From: Verrucomicrobiales bacterium | Lineage (GTDB): Bacteria; Verrucomicrobiota; Verrucomicrobiia; Limisphaerales; UBA9464 | Assembly: GCA_005805505.1 (NCBI GenBank) | Contig: SYMJ01000082.1 | Span: 1-32,511 of the forward strand | Length of the DNA stretch: 32,511 nt | Direction of reading: 5' to 3' | Part shown: one piece after another, positions 23,828 to 32,511 of the stretch | Layout of the letters: each line of letters begins with the position of its first letter | Position numbering within the stretch: position 1 is the stretch's first letter | The notes under the pieces: model-generated | Database searches by the model: none | Told to the model about the DNA's origin: nothing | The model's input: only the letters and a program-made list of their open reading frames with translations | Made by a program: the position numbers and the translations under genes

Positions 23828-24472
23828 TCAGGGTGCGGCCGTGATGCGCAAGTCGTCGAAGCGGATCGGGGTTCCAGAGAAGGGCATGCCCCAGACACCT
23901 GCTTTGCCCGGCGGAAGCTTCTCGGACTCGTCGTGCTGCAACTGAGCTTCCTTCGGCTCTTCATCGCCCTGCCAGACTTTAGCGACAATGCGCACGCCGG
24001 TGCCCGATTTACGAACGCTCAAGCGAAATTGAGTCCACTGACCACTGGTCCACTTCAACGGAACCGAAGCCTTGATGTCGTCACCCTTTACTAACTCGAG
24101 GGCGTTCTTGGCCGGCGCCACGCGCACCTTGTAACCGCCAACGCCATTGAGCCCGACGGCAAACGTGGGAAACTTACGCCCGCTCTTGGTGCTCAGAATG
24201 CGTGCGGTCACCTCGACCCCATCGGATTCATTAGGACCAAAGAGCACCCCGAAGGACTCCAGCGGAGCCCCGGGCAATTCCAGAAATCGATTTCCCTCCT
24301 CGTCACGGACCGCGAACTGCCCGTCCAAGACCATGAAAGACTCGGGCACCTCGCCGACTTTGGCCGACGAAAACTTCTCTTCAAACAGGGATTTGGCCCC
24401 CTGCGCCTGAAGCCCCCTGCTCGCAATGAGCAAGCTGGCCGTCACGAACCCGATTTGAAGGAAGCGTTTCAT
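23828..24472 (-). CDS. Secreted ConA-like (LamG/GH16-type fold) protein
   Basis: This 214-residue protein has a signal peptide (KRFLQIGFVTASLLIASRG, cleavage near AQG) and then a single strand-rich domain: FEEKFSSAKVGEVPESF, RFLELPGAP, VEVTARILSTKSGRKFP, FRLSVRKSGTGVRIVAKVW and a closing FDDLRIT. This pattern (an F-D-D-L-x-I ending) is common to LamG and DUF1080-like ConA folds in PVC genomes. No catalytic residues are recognisable, so it may be a carbohydrate-binding rather than an enzymatic protein. The start at 24472 gives the signal peptide. It lies 67 bases after the TolC-family gene on the same strand. Confidence 0.7.
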   Translation of the reverse strand: MKRFLQIGFVTASLLIASRGLQAQGAKSLFEEKFSSAKVGEVPESFMVLDGQFAVRDEEGNRFLELPGAPLESFGVLFGPNESDGVEVTARILSTKSGRKFPTFAVGLNGVGGYKVRVAPAKNALELVKGDDIKASVPLKWTSGQWTQFRLSVRKSGTGVRIVAKVWQGDEEPKEAQLQHDESEKLPPGKAGVWGMPFSGTPIRFDDLRITAAP

Positions 24473-24539
24473 GGTTTCAAATCCTGAGGAGCCATCCCTG
24501 AGTGGGCTCCAATTTCCGTGGTTGCAGCCTTGGCTCCGA

Positions 24540-26078
24540 TCAGCGGATGTCCAAGACAATGCCGAGTTTGTTGAGAATATCGCCCTCCGCTTGGGACAGT
24601 CGGTACAACTCCTTGTTGTAGTCGGAGAGTGCATTAATCTCACTGGCCTCGGCACTGGTGAGATCGCGCTGAATTTGCAGCACCTGGAAGGCCGTGCTCT
24701 TGCCATTGGCGAGCTTCTTCTCTTCGGCATCCAGCGCCTGGGCGGCAAATTCATGCTGCTTGAGGGCCGCATTGACGCGCTCGAAGGAGGTCTTGGCCGA
24801 GCGAATCGAAATATCGATGTCGCGCATGATGTTCTGCTCGATGCGCTTGTAACTGAGCAGCAGGCGCTCCTGCTCCAACTTGCTCTGCTTATGGCTCTCG
24901 CGGGCGTTGCGATTGTTGAGCGGGAAGTTTAGGCGCATCCCCGCGAAGTGATTGGGCAACTTCTGATCCTCGATGTCCTGCAGGGCCATGCCAAAAGAGG
25001 GTTCGGCTCCGATGACACCGTAGCCGCCGAGCAAGTCGAGCTGGGGGAAGAGCTGGTTCTTGGCGAACTTCAGGCGAACCTTCTGCGAGTCGAGCTGCAA
25101 CCGGGCATCCACGATGTCGGGCGACTGAGTCAAGGCCTTGTGCCAGCTGTCCTTCTTGTCGAAGGCCACCGGTTCGGCAGTTAGCATCAAGGTGGGATTG
25201 AGCAACACGTTATCCCAGCCGCCTAGGTCGTCGTTGATCAAATTCCGGAGATTGGTGGAGGCATCGCCCAGGCGTGCCTCGCTTTGGAGCAGGTCCGCCT
25301 TGGCGCGATAGACTTCCGCCTCGGATTGTTTCTCATCGAGCGGAGCCAGAGCGCCGACTTCGACTCGCTTCTTTTGCTCGGCCAGACGCCGTTCGGCTGT
25401 TTCAACGGCCTTGCGCTGCACCCGCACATTTTCGCGGGCGGCAATCAAGTCGTGATAAGCCAGAGCCACCTGAGCGACCACGGTGATCACCTGACGGCGG
25501 GCCCCCTGCTCGGAGCGTCCGATGCCGATCTTGTTCACCTGCACCATCATGCGAGTGGAATCGATCCAAAAATCGCGCAACAACGGCTGCGTCAGGTCGA
25601 GGCTGACAAACGGGCTGTAGAAGAAGCCGGAATTGATTTCCGGACGAGTGGGGGTGGCAAAGAAGACATTGTTGTTGCGGGTCATTCCGCTCTGCAGCGA
25701 GTAGCGCAAACCGGTCTCCGTGGGGGCCAAGCCCTGAAGCCCCACCGAGTAGTTCTCAGCCCAGGATTCGCCGCCGGGCGGAATGAAGTCACCCGGGTTG
25801 CCCACGCCCGCGCTGGTCCGGAAATTCTGGCGCGCAGACATGCCGATAGAGGGATCGTAGCCAGCATAAGCCTGACGGTACTGGCTCAATGACTGGCGCG
25901 GATTGAAGTACGCAATCCGGATGTCCAAGTTCTTCTGCAGGGCCAGTTTGAGGCAGTCGTCTAGGGAGACGGCCTTCAATTCAGGAGCCGCCTGCGCAGC
26001 GGACGAACTCAGCACGAGGGCGGCCAAAAAGCTACCGGCGGAGCGGACGGCACGGGACCAGATCTTCTTCGTTTCCAT
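24540..26078 (-). CDS. TolC-family outer-membrane efflux protein
   Basis: This 512-residue protein starts with a signal peptide (RSAGSFLAALVLSSSAAQAA) and has the two-repeat outer-membrane efflux layout: SLDDCLKLALQKNLDIRIA, periplasmic helical hairpins with heptads (RVQRKAVETAERRLAEQKKR, EVYRAKADLLQSEARLGDAS, and in the second half NIMRDIDISIRSAKTSFERV, KLANGKSTAFQVLQIQRDLT) and strands such as FAGMRLNFPL. Known members form the outer-membrane exit of RND, ABC or MFS pumps. No inner-membrane or adaptor gene is adjacent, so its partner is unknown; the RND permease at the right edge is four kilobases away and not in the same unit. The start at 26078 was chosen for the signal peptide. Confidence 0.9.
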   Translation of the reverse strand: METKKIWSRAVRSAGSFLAALVLSSSAAQAAPELKAVSLDDCLKLALQKNLDIRIAYFNPRQSLSQYRQAYAGYDPSIGMSARQNFRTSAGVGNPGDFIPPGGESWAENYSVGLQGLAPTETGLRYSLQSGMTRNNNVFFATPTRPEINSGFFYSPFVSLDLTQPLLRDFWIDSTRMMVQVNKIGIGRSEQGARRQVITVVAQVALAYHDLIAARENVRVQRKAVETAERRLAEQKKRVEVGALAPLDEKQSEAEVYRAKADLLQSEARLGDASTNLRNLINDDLGGWDNVLLNPTLMLTAEPVAFDKKDSWHKALTQSPDIVDARLQLDSQKVRLKFAKNQLFPQLDLLGGYGVIGAEPSFGMALQDIEDQKLPNHFAGMRLNFPLNNRNARESHKQSKLEQERLLLSYKRIEQNIMRDIDISIRSAKTSFERVNAALKQHEFAAQALDAEEKKLANGKSTAFQVLQIQRDLTSAEASEINALSDYNKELYRLSQAEGDILNKLGIVLDIR

Positions 26079-26277
26079 TGTCGAGGACAGTAGTTGGAGG
26101 CGTTGTCGCACTAGGAATGCGCTTAAAGACGCGTCAGCCAGACATTTCTTCAGCGATTTAAAGCAACAACCTACCCCCGCATTGACCAGCAAGGCCAGTC
26201 CAAGGTTTCAGTGATTCCTATGCCGAAGCGCAGGCTCTTGCCGATGGAGTCGATCCACCCCCAGACTCGGCGGACAC
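26079..26277. other. Divergent intergenic region
   Basis: These 199 bases lie between the TolC-family gene (minus) and dxr (plus) and must carry both promoters. I saw TTGACC-like -35 hexamers on the plus strand near 26182 but no convincing -10 partner. The dxr start is preceded by GGCGGA as a weak ribosome binding site. Confidence 0.35.
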
Positions 26278-27429
26278 ATGAAGCGCGTCGTCCTGCTTGG
26301 CTGCACCGGTTCGATTGGCACCAGCACCCTCAAGGTGGTGGAGGACCAGCCGGACCGACTCCTGTTGGTCGGACTGGCTGCCGGTGGCAATGCCGATCTA
26401 CTGATCGAACAGTGCCTCAAGCACCTCCCACGTGTGGCCTCAATCCATGATGCCAGCAAAGCCGAGGGGGTCCGGACGGCACTCGGCAACACCACCGAAG
26501 TACTCACAGGCCCGGATGCCCTCATCCGCCTGGCCACGTTGCCCGAGGCAGACATTGTGCTTATCGCCATCGTGGGCACGGCCGGCCTAGAGCCCGCCTT
26601 GGCCGCCATCCGAGCCGGCAAGGACATCGCGGTCGCCTCCAAGGAAATCCTGGTGATGGCTGGCGAAATCGTCATGCGCGAGGCCAAGGCCCACGGGGTT
26701 CAGGTTTTGGCGGTGGACAGCGAGCATTCGGCCATCTTCCAGTGCTTAGACGGCAAGCCCGCCTCGTCGGTGCGAAACTTGTGGCTCACCGCTTCGGGGG
26801 GCCCGTTCCGCGATGCAACGAAATGGCCGAAGGAAGCACTGCAGGCCGTCACCGTCGAACAGGCCCTCAAGCATCCGTCTTGGGTCATGGGTCGCAAGAT
26901 CACCATCGATTCGGCCACGCTCTTCAACAAAGGCTTGGAAATGATCGAGGCTCGTTGGCTCTTCGACATCGAAATGCCCCGCGTCCAGGTGGTCGTACAC
27001 CCGCAAAGCGTCGTGCATTCTATGGTGGAATACGTTGACGGATCGATCATCGCCCAGTTGTCCACGCCGGACATGTGCCTGCCCATTCAGTACGCGCTGT
27101 TGTACCCCGAGCGCCTCCGCAGCGACCGCGTCCAGACGAACTTCGCCAAGATCGGTCAACTCACCTTCGAAGAACCAGATACGGATCGATTCCCCGCCCT
27201 GGGATTGGCCCGACGCGCCGGTGAAATCGGCGGAACCTTGCCAGCGGTGCTCAATGCGGCGAACGAAGTGGCCGTAGAACGCTTTTGCGCCCGCCAACTC
27301 GGCTTCACTGGGATTGCCCAACTCGTCACGCGCGTGATGGACGCGCACCGAGTCGTCGAGCAACCGACTTTGGAACAAATCCTCGAAGCCGACCGCTGGG
27401 CCCGCGCCGAGGCGGAATCGCTGAAGTAG
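26278..27429 (+). CDS. dxr: 1-deoxy-D-xylulose 5-phosphate reductoisomerase
   Basis: This 383-residue enzyme converts DXP to MEP in the non-mevalonate isoprenoid pathway, using NADPH and a divalent metal. The N-terminal NADPH site is GCTGSIGTSTL (8-18), with Cys where most family members have Ser (GSTGSIG). Also present are ASKEILVMAGE (120-130), the metal and substrate residues in VDSEHSAIFQ (Asp147, Glu149), LTASGGPFR, HPSWVMGRKITIDSATL, NKGLEMIEARWLF (Glu221 corresponds to E. coli Glu231), HPQSVVHSMVEY and, near the C-terminus, LNAANEVAVERF. Length is slightly below the usual 390-400, at the C-terminus only. It is alone on the plus strand, divergent from the TolC gene and convergent with the AIM6-like gene. 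Confidence 0.97.
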   Translation: MKRVVLLGCTGSIGTSTLKVVEDQPDRLLLVGLAAGGNADLLIEQCLKHLPRVASIHDASKAEGVRTALGNTTEVLTGPDALIRLATLPEADIVLIAIVGTAGLEPALAAIRAGKDIAVASKEILVMAGEIVMREAKAHGVQVLAVDSEHSAIFQCLDGKPASSVRNLWLTASGGPFRDATKWPKEALQAVTVEQALKHPSWVMGRKITIDSATLFNKGLEMIEARWLFDIEMPRVQVVVHPQSVVHSMVEYVDGSIIAQLSTPDMCLPIQYALLYPERLRSDRVQTNFAKIGQLTFEEPDTDRFPALGLARRAGEIGGTLPAVLNAANEVAVERFCARQLGFTGIAQLVTRVMDAHRVVEQPTLEQILEADRWARAEAESLK

Positions 27430-27486
27430 GCCCGGTGGAGACCCGCGTCCCCAACGTCGACCGATCCAGCGCCGGCCCGAGCGAAA

Positions 27487-28350
27487 TTAGTTTTCGTCAG
27501 CGATCGGCGGTTTTCCCGGAGGCAATGGTTGCCCCCGCAAGAAGGCCGACAATGCGGGGATTTTGTCGGTGTTGATCAAATCCACGCCTGCGTCGCGACA
27601 GAGCTTCCAGGCTTCAGGACGATCGGGCAGGGCCCAGAAGCGGATCTTCCGACCTTGCGCATGAGCCTGACTCACCAACCCCTTCAATCGCGCACTGTCT
27701 GAGGCCGACATCTCGCCGTCGCCGTCCCAGCGGAAGAGGGTTCGCCAACTTTCGCTCACCAACGGAACTAGAGAAGCGGGGGGCGTCGAGGACCCGGTGA
27801 CACCAACCGGCGCAGTATTGGTGAGGTCACTCATGCGGCCGTCGAGTGCGCACCATCGGTCGCGGTCTGCGCGGGCCAGGTCCCAAGCGCGGTCTCCGCT
27901 GAGCACCACCGTGACCGCGCCCGTCACCACGCCCGAATCGCGGAAGCGGGTGAGCATGGACGCATACGGTGCCAACTCCGTCTTAAGGCGCTCGTACACC
28001 TGAGGCCCCTGCCCTTTCACATCCACCAGCAGCATCAGACGCGCCTTGGGGTCGGCGAAGATCCCCACCCGATTGCGAACCCGCTCGGCCAGCGGTTCCA
28101 AATACAGGGACTTCAGCGTGCGGTCGGGCTTCAGGTCTTTGCGGTCATGGGCCACCCACAACTGGCCTTCCACCAAATACACGTCGGCCTCGACGCTGCA
28201 AAACCCGTGATCGAGCGCCTCCAACAACGGGCGCTTCTGCTCGTAGTCGTTGTGGGAATGCGCCTGGGTCAGAGGCCGCACCTCCGCCGCAAAGGAGTGA
28301 TCAGCCAACAGCAGGCCGAGAACCCCGCACACAAGGACCGAGAACTTCAT
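27487..28350 (-). CDS. AIM6-like phosphodiesterase (PI-PLC/GDPD TIM-barrel)
   Basis: This 287-residue secreted protein has a signal peptide (1-21) followed by QAHSHNDYEQKRPLLEAL (29-46), GFCSVEADVYLVEGQLWVAHD (49-69, with the Glu-x-Asp and His-Asp pairs of the PI-PLC/GDPD superfamily) and LMLLVDVKGQ. The HSHNDY opening is typical of the family related to yeast AIM6. The C-terminal part has KIRFWALPD and AGVDLINTDKI, the usual end of GDPD-type barrels. It probably hydrolyses a phosphodiester in the periplasm or outside; substrate unknown. It stands alone, 77 bases from the prepilin gene on the same strand. Confidence 0.85.
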   Translation of the reverse strand: MKFSVLVCGVLGLLLADHSFAAEVRPLTQAHSHNDYEQKRPLLEALDHGFCSVEADVYLVEGQLWVAHDRKDLKPDRTLKSLYLEPLAERVRNRVGIFADPKARLMLLVDVKGQGPQVYERLKTELAPYASMLTRFRDSGVVTGAVTVVLSGDRAWDLARADRDRWCALDGRMSDLTNTAPVGVTGSSTPPASLVPLVSESWRTLFRWDGDGEMSASDSARLKGLVSQAHAQGRKIRFWALPDRPEAWKLCRDAGVDLINTDKIPALSAFLRGQPLPPGKPPIADEN

Positions 28351-28427
28351 CCCAAGACCGTGCCCTAAGGATCACGCGGAGCACAATCTACGAACTGGTG
28401 ACATCGGCCGCGGGCTCCGGCTTCGGC

Positions 28428-29252
28428 TCACTTGCCCGGACGCTTGGTCGGGGTGACCCATCCCTTGTGCCAATCCAAACTCCACAGGCGCTCAAGCCGG
28501 ACTAATTCGGCATGACCATCGACAAAGCCCGAATTAATGGCGCCCGGCAACGTGTCCTTCGGGTTGAAGATCTGGTTGCGCCCCCAGACGGCACTCCCAT
28601 GGCGTGGCAGCGTCAGGCGCACCATGGCTCCGGCGAAGTCGTCGCCGGTGAAGAGGTTTCGCGCCGGTGGATCGGAGGCTTGGGGCCAGGTATCGATCCA
28701 GTTGCTATCAGCGATCACCGGCGTGTTGGACGGTGTCGGACAATCGGTCTCATTGCGGTACTTCTTCACTCGCTGATCAGGAGAGCTAAAATACGGATCA
28801 TCATCGCCGTAAAACCACCCATTGAAGGTGTAGCTGGCCTCGTAGTCGATGCCCTTGGATCCGGTCCACAACCAGGTCTGGTTCAAGGAACCACTGTTGG
28901 GATGCCGACGCTTGGACTTAACGGCCGCCGACGGAGCCGACGGACAAACGCGGGCCGCATTAATGCCGCCATAGTTGGTGGCCAAGACGGTCACCCATAA
29001 CGCATTGTCCATGCTGGCGGTCGCAGCCCCATTGTAGGGCACCGGTTTGCCATGATCGGACAAGTACATGAAGGTCGACAACGTCATCGACTTGGCGTTG
29101 TTAATGCACTTGATCGAATTGGCCTTCGCCTTCGCCTTCGCCAGGGCCGGCAAGAGCATTCCAGCCAGAATGGCGATGATGGCGATGACCACCAGAAGTT
29201 CGATCAGGGTGAAGCCCCGGCGAATCCGGGACGGGTGGAGTCCGAGTGTCAT
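28428..29252 (-). CDS. H-X9-DG type prepilin-like secreted protein
   Basis: This 274-residue protein has the class III signal RIRRG followed by [20 protein letters not shown], with Gly at -1 (Gly13) and Glu at +5, then [22 protein letters not shown]. The C-terminal region has [16 protein letters not shown], consistent with the H-X9-DG prepilin-processing family (DUF1559 relatives) that is expanded in Verrucomicrobia and Planctomycetes. The start at 29252 gives a 13-residue leader; an open frame upstream has no prepilin features. It is not linked to any secretion gene here, in contrast to the cassette at the left end. Role unknown; it may be exported by the same filament machinery. Confidence 0.85.
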   Translation of the reverse strand: MTLGLHPSRIRRGFTLIELLVVIAIIAILAGMLLPALAKAKAKANSIKCINNAKSMTLSTFMYLSDHGKPVPYNGAATASMDNALWVTVLATNYGGINAARVCPSAPSAAVKSKRRHPNSGSLNQTWLWTGSKGIDYEASYTFNGWFYGDDDPYFSSPDQRVKKYRNETDCPTPSNTPVIADSNWIDTWPQASDPPARNLFTGDDFAGAMVRLTLPRHGSAVWGRNQIFNPKDTLPGAINSGFVDGHAELVRLERLWSLDWHKGWVTPTKRPGK

Positions 29253-29332
29253 GGCAAAATCAGGGGTTTCAAATATCGGGCTCCGCAATCCTCGCAGGGT
29301 CAAGGGTGGAGTTGGCCATCGACCGGCCAATC

Positions 29333-30559
29333 CTAACGCAGGGTCCCAAATTCCACCCCTACCAACGACTCGGCCGCGAGGGTGCCGAGTTGGCGGCGCA
29401 AGGCCAGGATGTTGCCCTCTTCGGTGGGGTGATTGCGGTTGCTCAAGAAAATGACCCAGGTGTGGCTGCCGGGATCTTGCCACAGGGAGGTCCCAGTCCA
29501 TCCAGAATGGCCGAACGAGCCGACCGGAAAGAGCGATCCGCGCGGTCCGGCATAGGGCGAATCAATGTCCCAGCCCAGACCCCGTTTCGGAAGATTCGGC
29601 GGTGTTTGCACCGAGATCATGCGAGCCACCGTCTCCGGACGGAACACCCGAACCCCTTCCAGGGTTCCGCCAGCATCCATCATGCGGCAGAAACGGGCCA
29701 CGTCGGCGGCCGTCGTGAATAAGCCCGCGTGTCCGGCCACGCCGCCCATCTTGCGGGCGGTCGGGTCGTGCACCTCGCCACGGAAACACGTGCCATCGGC
29801 GCGCCGTTCCGTCGGGGCAATGCGGTCGACTGCCAGACCGTGCAGCAGGGGACGGTAAGCCGTGTCCCGCATCTTCAGAGGTCGATACACGTGGGCCTCG
29901 CAAAAGGCGTCCAAGGTCTGGCCCGAAACCTTCTCCACGAGATGACCCAAAAGAATGAAATTAATGTCGGAATAAACGAACCGGGTGTCGGGCGGATGCG
30001 TGGGCTTCTCATCGCAGGCCAGTTCCAGGGCCTTGTCGGAACCGCTCCAAGCGCCGCCACCCAAACCAGGGCGCAATCCAGAAGCGTGCGTCAGAACTTG
30101 TCGCACCGTAATGGCCTCCTTGCCGTGGGCGGCGAAGGCGGGGAGATAATGGGCCAGGGGCTTCTCTGGGTCGATGTGCCCGCGCTCGATCAGCCAGGCC
30201 ACCGCTGGCGTCGTGGCCAGCACCTTGGTCAGCGAGGCAGCATCATAAATCGTGTCCAGGCTGGCCGGCTCCAGCGATGGATCCACCGAGCGGTGCCCAT
30301 AGGCCTTCGAATACACCACCCCGTTGCGCTCCAACCAAAAGACTCCGCCCGGGCAACGGTTGGAGGCGATGGATTGCAAGATGGCTCCGTCGATGGCCGA
30401 GAGCTTCTCACTGCGAAAAACCGATGACAGAACTACCGGCTTTGGCGGCTGCGGCGCACGGCACCCCAAGGCGAGGAGCACTAGCGCCAGAGTTACCCAG
30501 CGAGCGAAACCGCCGTAACGGACGGAAACGGAACGGCCTTTGGCGGAGTCGATGGTCAT
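29333..30559 (-). CDS. Serine hydrolase of the beta-lactamase/penicillin-binding fold
   Basis: This 408-residue protein has the three family motifs: SLTK at 109-112 (nucleophile Ser109, Lys112), YSD at 196-198 (replacing YxN) and HSGWTGT at 351-357 (replacing KTG). This set fits class C-like serine hydrolases of the esterase/DD-peptidase type. The N-terminus has a hydrophobic segment ending in LALGCRAP, an imperfect lipobox, so it may be a lipoprotein anchored at Cys33. It starts four bases after the stop of the RND permease gene (TGACCTCATG) and is probably translated from the same messenger. The motifs do not show whether it hydrolyses beta-lactams, and I would not call it a resistance gene. 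Confidence 0.9.
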   Translation of the reverse strand: MTIDSAKGRSVSVRYGGFARWVTLALVLLALGCRAPQPPKPVVLSSVFRSEKLSAIDGAILQSIASNRCPGGVFWLERNGVVYSKAYGHRSVDPSLEPASLDTIYDAASLTKVLATTPAVAWLIERGHIDPEKPLAHYLPAFAAHGKEAITVRQVLTHASGLRPGLGGGAWSGSDKALELACDEKPTHPPDTRFVYSDINFILLGHLVEKVSGQTLDAFCEAHVYRPLKMRDTAYRPLLHGLAVDRIAPTERRADGTCFRGEVHDPTARKMGGVAGHAGLFTTAADVARFCRMMDAGGTLEGVRVFRPETVARMISVQTPPNLPKRGLGWDIDSPYAGPRGSLFPVGSFGHSGWTGTSLWQDPGSHTWVIFLSNRNHPTEEGNILALRRQLGTLAAESLVGVEFGTLR

Positions 30560-30563
30560 GAGG

Positions 30564-32511
30564 TCAGTGGGCGACGGCGGGTTGCGGGGTTGGGGCTTCC
30601 GGCAGGAGTTCGGAGGAATGCATGGGCCGCGTTGGAAACCAGCGATCCAGCAGCACGTAGACGACCGGAATCACATACAGAGTCAGGAAGGTGCTGGTGA
30701 GCATGCCTCCCACGACCGCGACGCCCATCGGACGACGACTCTCGGCACCCGCGCCAAAACCAATGGCAATGGGCATAATGCCCGCCACCGTGGAAAAGGC
30801 CGTCATGAGAATGGGCCGGAGCCGAACCTTGCCGGCTTCCATCATCGCCGTGACCGGGTCAATGCCCTTTTGGGCGCGCTGGTTGGCGTATTCGACCAGC
30901 AAGATAGAATTCTTGGTCACTAGCCCGATGAGGAGCACCAGACCGATTTGGCTGAACAAGTTGATGTTCATGGAGGGGATCACTGGGATCACCCCGGTCT
31001 TGCCCAGGAAGGCCAGCACCCACAGCAACCCGAAGGCGCCCACCGCGGCCAACGGCAACGCCAGCATGACCGTGAAGGGATGAATGAGGCTCTCGAACTG
31101 CGCAGCCAAGGTCATGTAGACGATGATCGCGGCCAGACCGAGCACGAACCAAATCTCACCGGTGCTGTCCGCCAGGTTCTTCGCTTCCCCTTCCCACGCA
31201 TGCAGAGTGCCCGCCGGCAGATCTTTCAAGAGCGGCTGAACTTGCTCCACCACCACACCAATGGGAGTGCCGCCCGGAGAGGCCGTGATGCTGGCACTGC
31301 GGAGTCGACCGTAGTGGCTGATGGAATTGGGGGCCGCGCCGGACGTTCGAGTTACTAGGGCGTTGAGCTGAATGAGCTCCCCGCGCTGATTGCGGACATA
31401 CACTGTGTCCAACTCCTGCGGTGTGAGTCGGGAGGCCCGCTCCAACTGGGCGATGACTTCGTACTCCTTGCCATCCACCTTCATACGACTCAAATCCAGG
31501 CCACCGAAGAGGATCTGAAGCGTCCGAGAAATGTCTTCGATGCTCACCCCCAGCGCAGCGGCTCGACTGCGATCCACCGAGAGGCGCAGCTCGGGCTTGT
31601 CCACCTCATAGCTAACCCGGATGTTCTTAAGCAGTGGCTGGCCCGCGGCGTTGGTCAGTCCACTAATGCGAGCCGAGAGCGCCTGCGCCGTCTGATTGAG
31701 CGTGTCGAGGTCCTGATTCTGGATCACCAGTTCGAAAGGCGAGTTGTTGAAGCCGACCTCGATGGCCTTGGGAAGATTAGCAATAGCGAAGCCACCTTCA
31801 ACCTCGGCAAAGAAACGCTGCGACATCCCACCCGGTCCGTTGACGATTTCCTGGGTTGAGCGTTTCCGTAGTGAGCGATCTTGGAAGGTCACAAAAACAA
31901 TTCCGAACGAAGCCTGACCGGGACCACTGAAACCCGGAGCCACGATGGCGCCGTAACTTTTTACCTCCGGGACGCTGGCAATGATGGCCTCGGCCTTGCG
32001 GAGCTGACGGTCGGTGAATTCGCTCGTGGAACCGTTCGGAGTGAGGACGATCGCAAACATCCGGCTCTTGTCCTCCTGCGGCAGAAAGTCTTTATCCAAG
32101 CCCCGGTAGGCAAAGATCATCAAGGCCACGGTTCCCAAGGTCACCAGCACCGACAAGAAGCGGTGACGCAGGGCCCAGCGCAGAGAACTCAGGTAGCCGC
32201 GAGTCACGGCATCGAGGATCGCCTCAAACACACCAAATAGCCCGGTGGCCTTCTTGACCTGGATGGGCTTGAGCACCCGAGCGGCGATGGCCGGTGACAA
32301 GGTCAGCGCGACAAACGCCGAGATGATCACCGAAACCGAGACAGCCACGGCGAACTCCACGAAGAGACGGCCCGTGGTGCTTTTCTGGAAGGCCAGCGGT
32401 GTGAAGACCGCCACCAACGACAGGGTGATAGCGATGACCGCGAAGCTAATTTCGTCCATGGCCTTGAAGGCAGCCGCCATGGGTTTCATCCCCTCTTCGA
32501 TATGCCGGTAA
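30564..32511 (-). CDS. RND-family efflux permease, HAE1 type (partial, N-terminus outside window)
   Basis: The frame is open through the right edge; the first visible residues are RHIEEGMKPMAAAFKAMDEI, which in AcrB-type pumps follow TM4 with its proton-relay Asp pair. About 648 residues remain out of roughly 1040. Visible are the TM5-TM6 region (AVIAITLSLVAVFTPLAFQK), the second large periplasmic domain (about residues 120-390 of the visible part), and the TM8-TM12 region with LVTKNSILLVEYANQRAQKG, whose Lys corresponds to the essential TM10 Lys940 of AcrB, and RPILMTAFSTVAGIMP. The protein exports hydrophobic compounds using the proton gradient, with an adaptor and a TolC protein. The adaptor should lie beyond the right edge. 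The serine hydrolase gene follows after four bases. Confidence 0.95.
   Translation of the reverse strand, partial: YRHIEEGMKPMAAAFKAMDEISFAVIAITLSLVAVFTPLAFQKSTTGRLFVEFAVAVSVSVIISAFVALTLSPAIAARVLKPIQVKKATGLFGVFEAILDAVTRGYLSSLRWALRHRFLSVLVTLGTVALMIFAYRGLDKDFLPQEDKSRMFAIVLTPNGSTSEFTDRQLRKAEAIIASVPEVKSYGAIVAPGFSGPGQASFGIVFVTFQDRSLRKRSTQEIVNGPGGMSQRFFAEVEGGFAIANLPKAIEVGFNNSPFELVIQNQDLDTLNQTAQALSARISGLTNAAGQPLLKNIRVSYEVDKPELRLSVDRSRAAALGVSIEDISRTLQILFGGLDLSRMKVDGKEYEVIAQLERASRLTPQELDTVYVRNQRGELIQLNALVTRTSGAAPNSISHYGRLRSASITASPGGTPIGVVVEQVQPLLKDLPAGTLHAWEGEAKNLADSTGEIWFVLGLAAIIVYMTLAAQFESLIHPFTVMLALPLAAVGAFGLLWVLAFLGKTGVIPVIPSMNINLFSQIGLVLLIGLVTKNSILLVEYANQRAQKGIDPVTAMMEAGKVRLRPILMTAFSTVAGIMPIAIGFGAGAESRRPMGVAVVGGMLTSTFLTLYVIPVVYVLLDRWFPTRPMHSSELLPEAPTPQPAVAH

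Noticed and set aside
24473-24772. A longer N-terminus for the ConA-like protein starting at 24772
   Set aside because: The extension runs across the end of the TolC-family gene and is Arg/Ser/Pro-rich; the ATG at 24472 starts a signal peptide.
24540-32511. The TolC-family protein and the RND permease as one tripartite pump operon
   Set aside because: They are 4.5 kb apart, separated by dxr on the other strand and three other genes, and no adaptor gene lies between them.
1-32511. CRISPR arrays, tRNA or rRNA genes, insertion sequences
   Set aside because: No regularly spaced repeats, no rRNA-like stretch, no transposase motif and no cloverleaf-like sequence were seen on reading both strands.

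Overview
The window looks like a piece of a Verrucomicrobiota chromosome (PVC superphylum; GC-rich, dense coding). The evidence is a pseudopilin set matching the 'Verru_Chthon cassette' proteins A, B, C and D, a DUF1549/DUF1553 plus DUF1501 gene pair typical of Verrucomicrobia and Planctomycetes, H-X9-DG type prepilins, and many secreted proteins with LamG-like folds. No database search was possible, so the lineage is inferred from family content.

Left part (1-13.5 kb), all minus strand, reading from 13371 towards 1: a GspE/PilB-type ATPase, a PilT-type ATPase, a second GspE/PilB-type ATPase, a GspF/PilC platform protein, a BrnT-like toxin gene, a CopG/BrnA-like antitoxin gene, two GspG-like pseudopilins, then cassette proteins D, B, C and A (A runs off the window). 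This is the core of a type IV filament machine: motors, inner-membrane platform, major pseudopilin candidates and minor pseudopilins. The order G-G-D-B-C-A parallels gspG-H-I-J-K of type II secretion operons, and A lacks the Glu5 that GspK also lacks. The secretin, the assembly proteins (PilM/N/O or GspC/L/M) and the prepilin peptidase are not in the window. A TTGACA/TTAACT promoter candidate precedes the first ATPase gene; a second candidate promoter with a direct repeat precedes the toxin gene.

Middle part (13.5-20.6 kb): a Tat-exported DUF1501 protein and a 1224-residue DUF1549/LamG-like/DUF1553 protein with one CxxCH motif form a minus-strand pair. Divergent from them on the plus strand are a Gfo/Idh/MocA oxidoreductase and a HAD hydrolase, separated by one base.

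Right part (20.6-32.5 kb): a small zinc-ribbon membrane protein downstream of a beta-propeller/phosphoesterase fusion, a secreted ConA-like protein, a TolC-family outer-membrane protein, dxr (plus strand, isoprenoid synthesis), an AIM6-like phosphodiesterase, a solitary H-X9-DG prepilin, a serine hydrolase of the beta-lactamase fold, and the C-terminal two thirds of an RND efflux permease that enters from beyond the right edge. The permease and the serine hydrolase are four bases apart and probably co-transcribed.

No stretch longer than about 215 bases lacks a gene. I saw no rRNA, tRNA, CRISPR array or insertion sequence.
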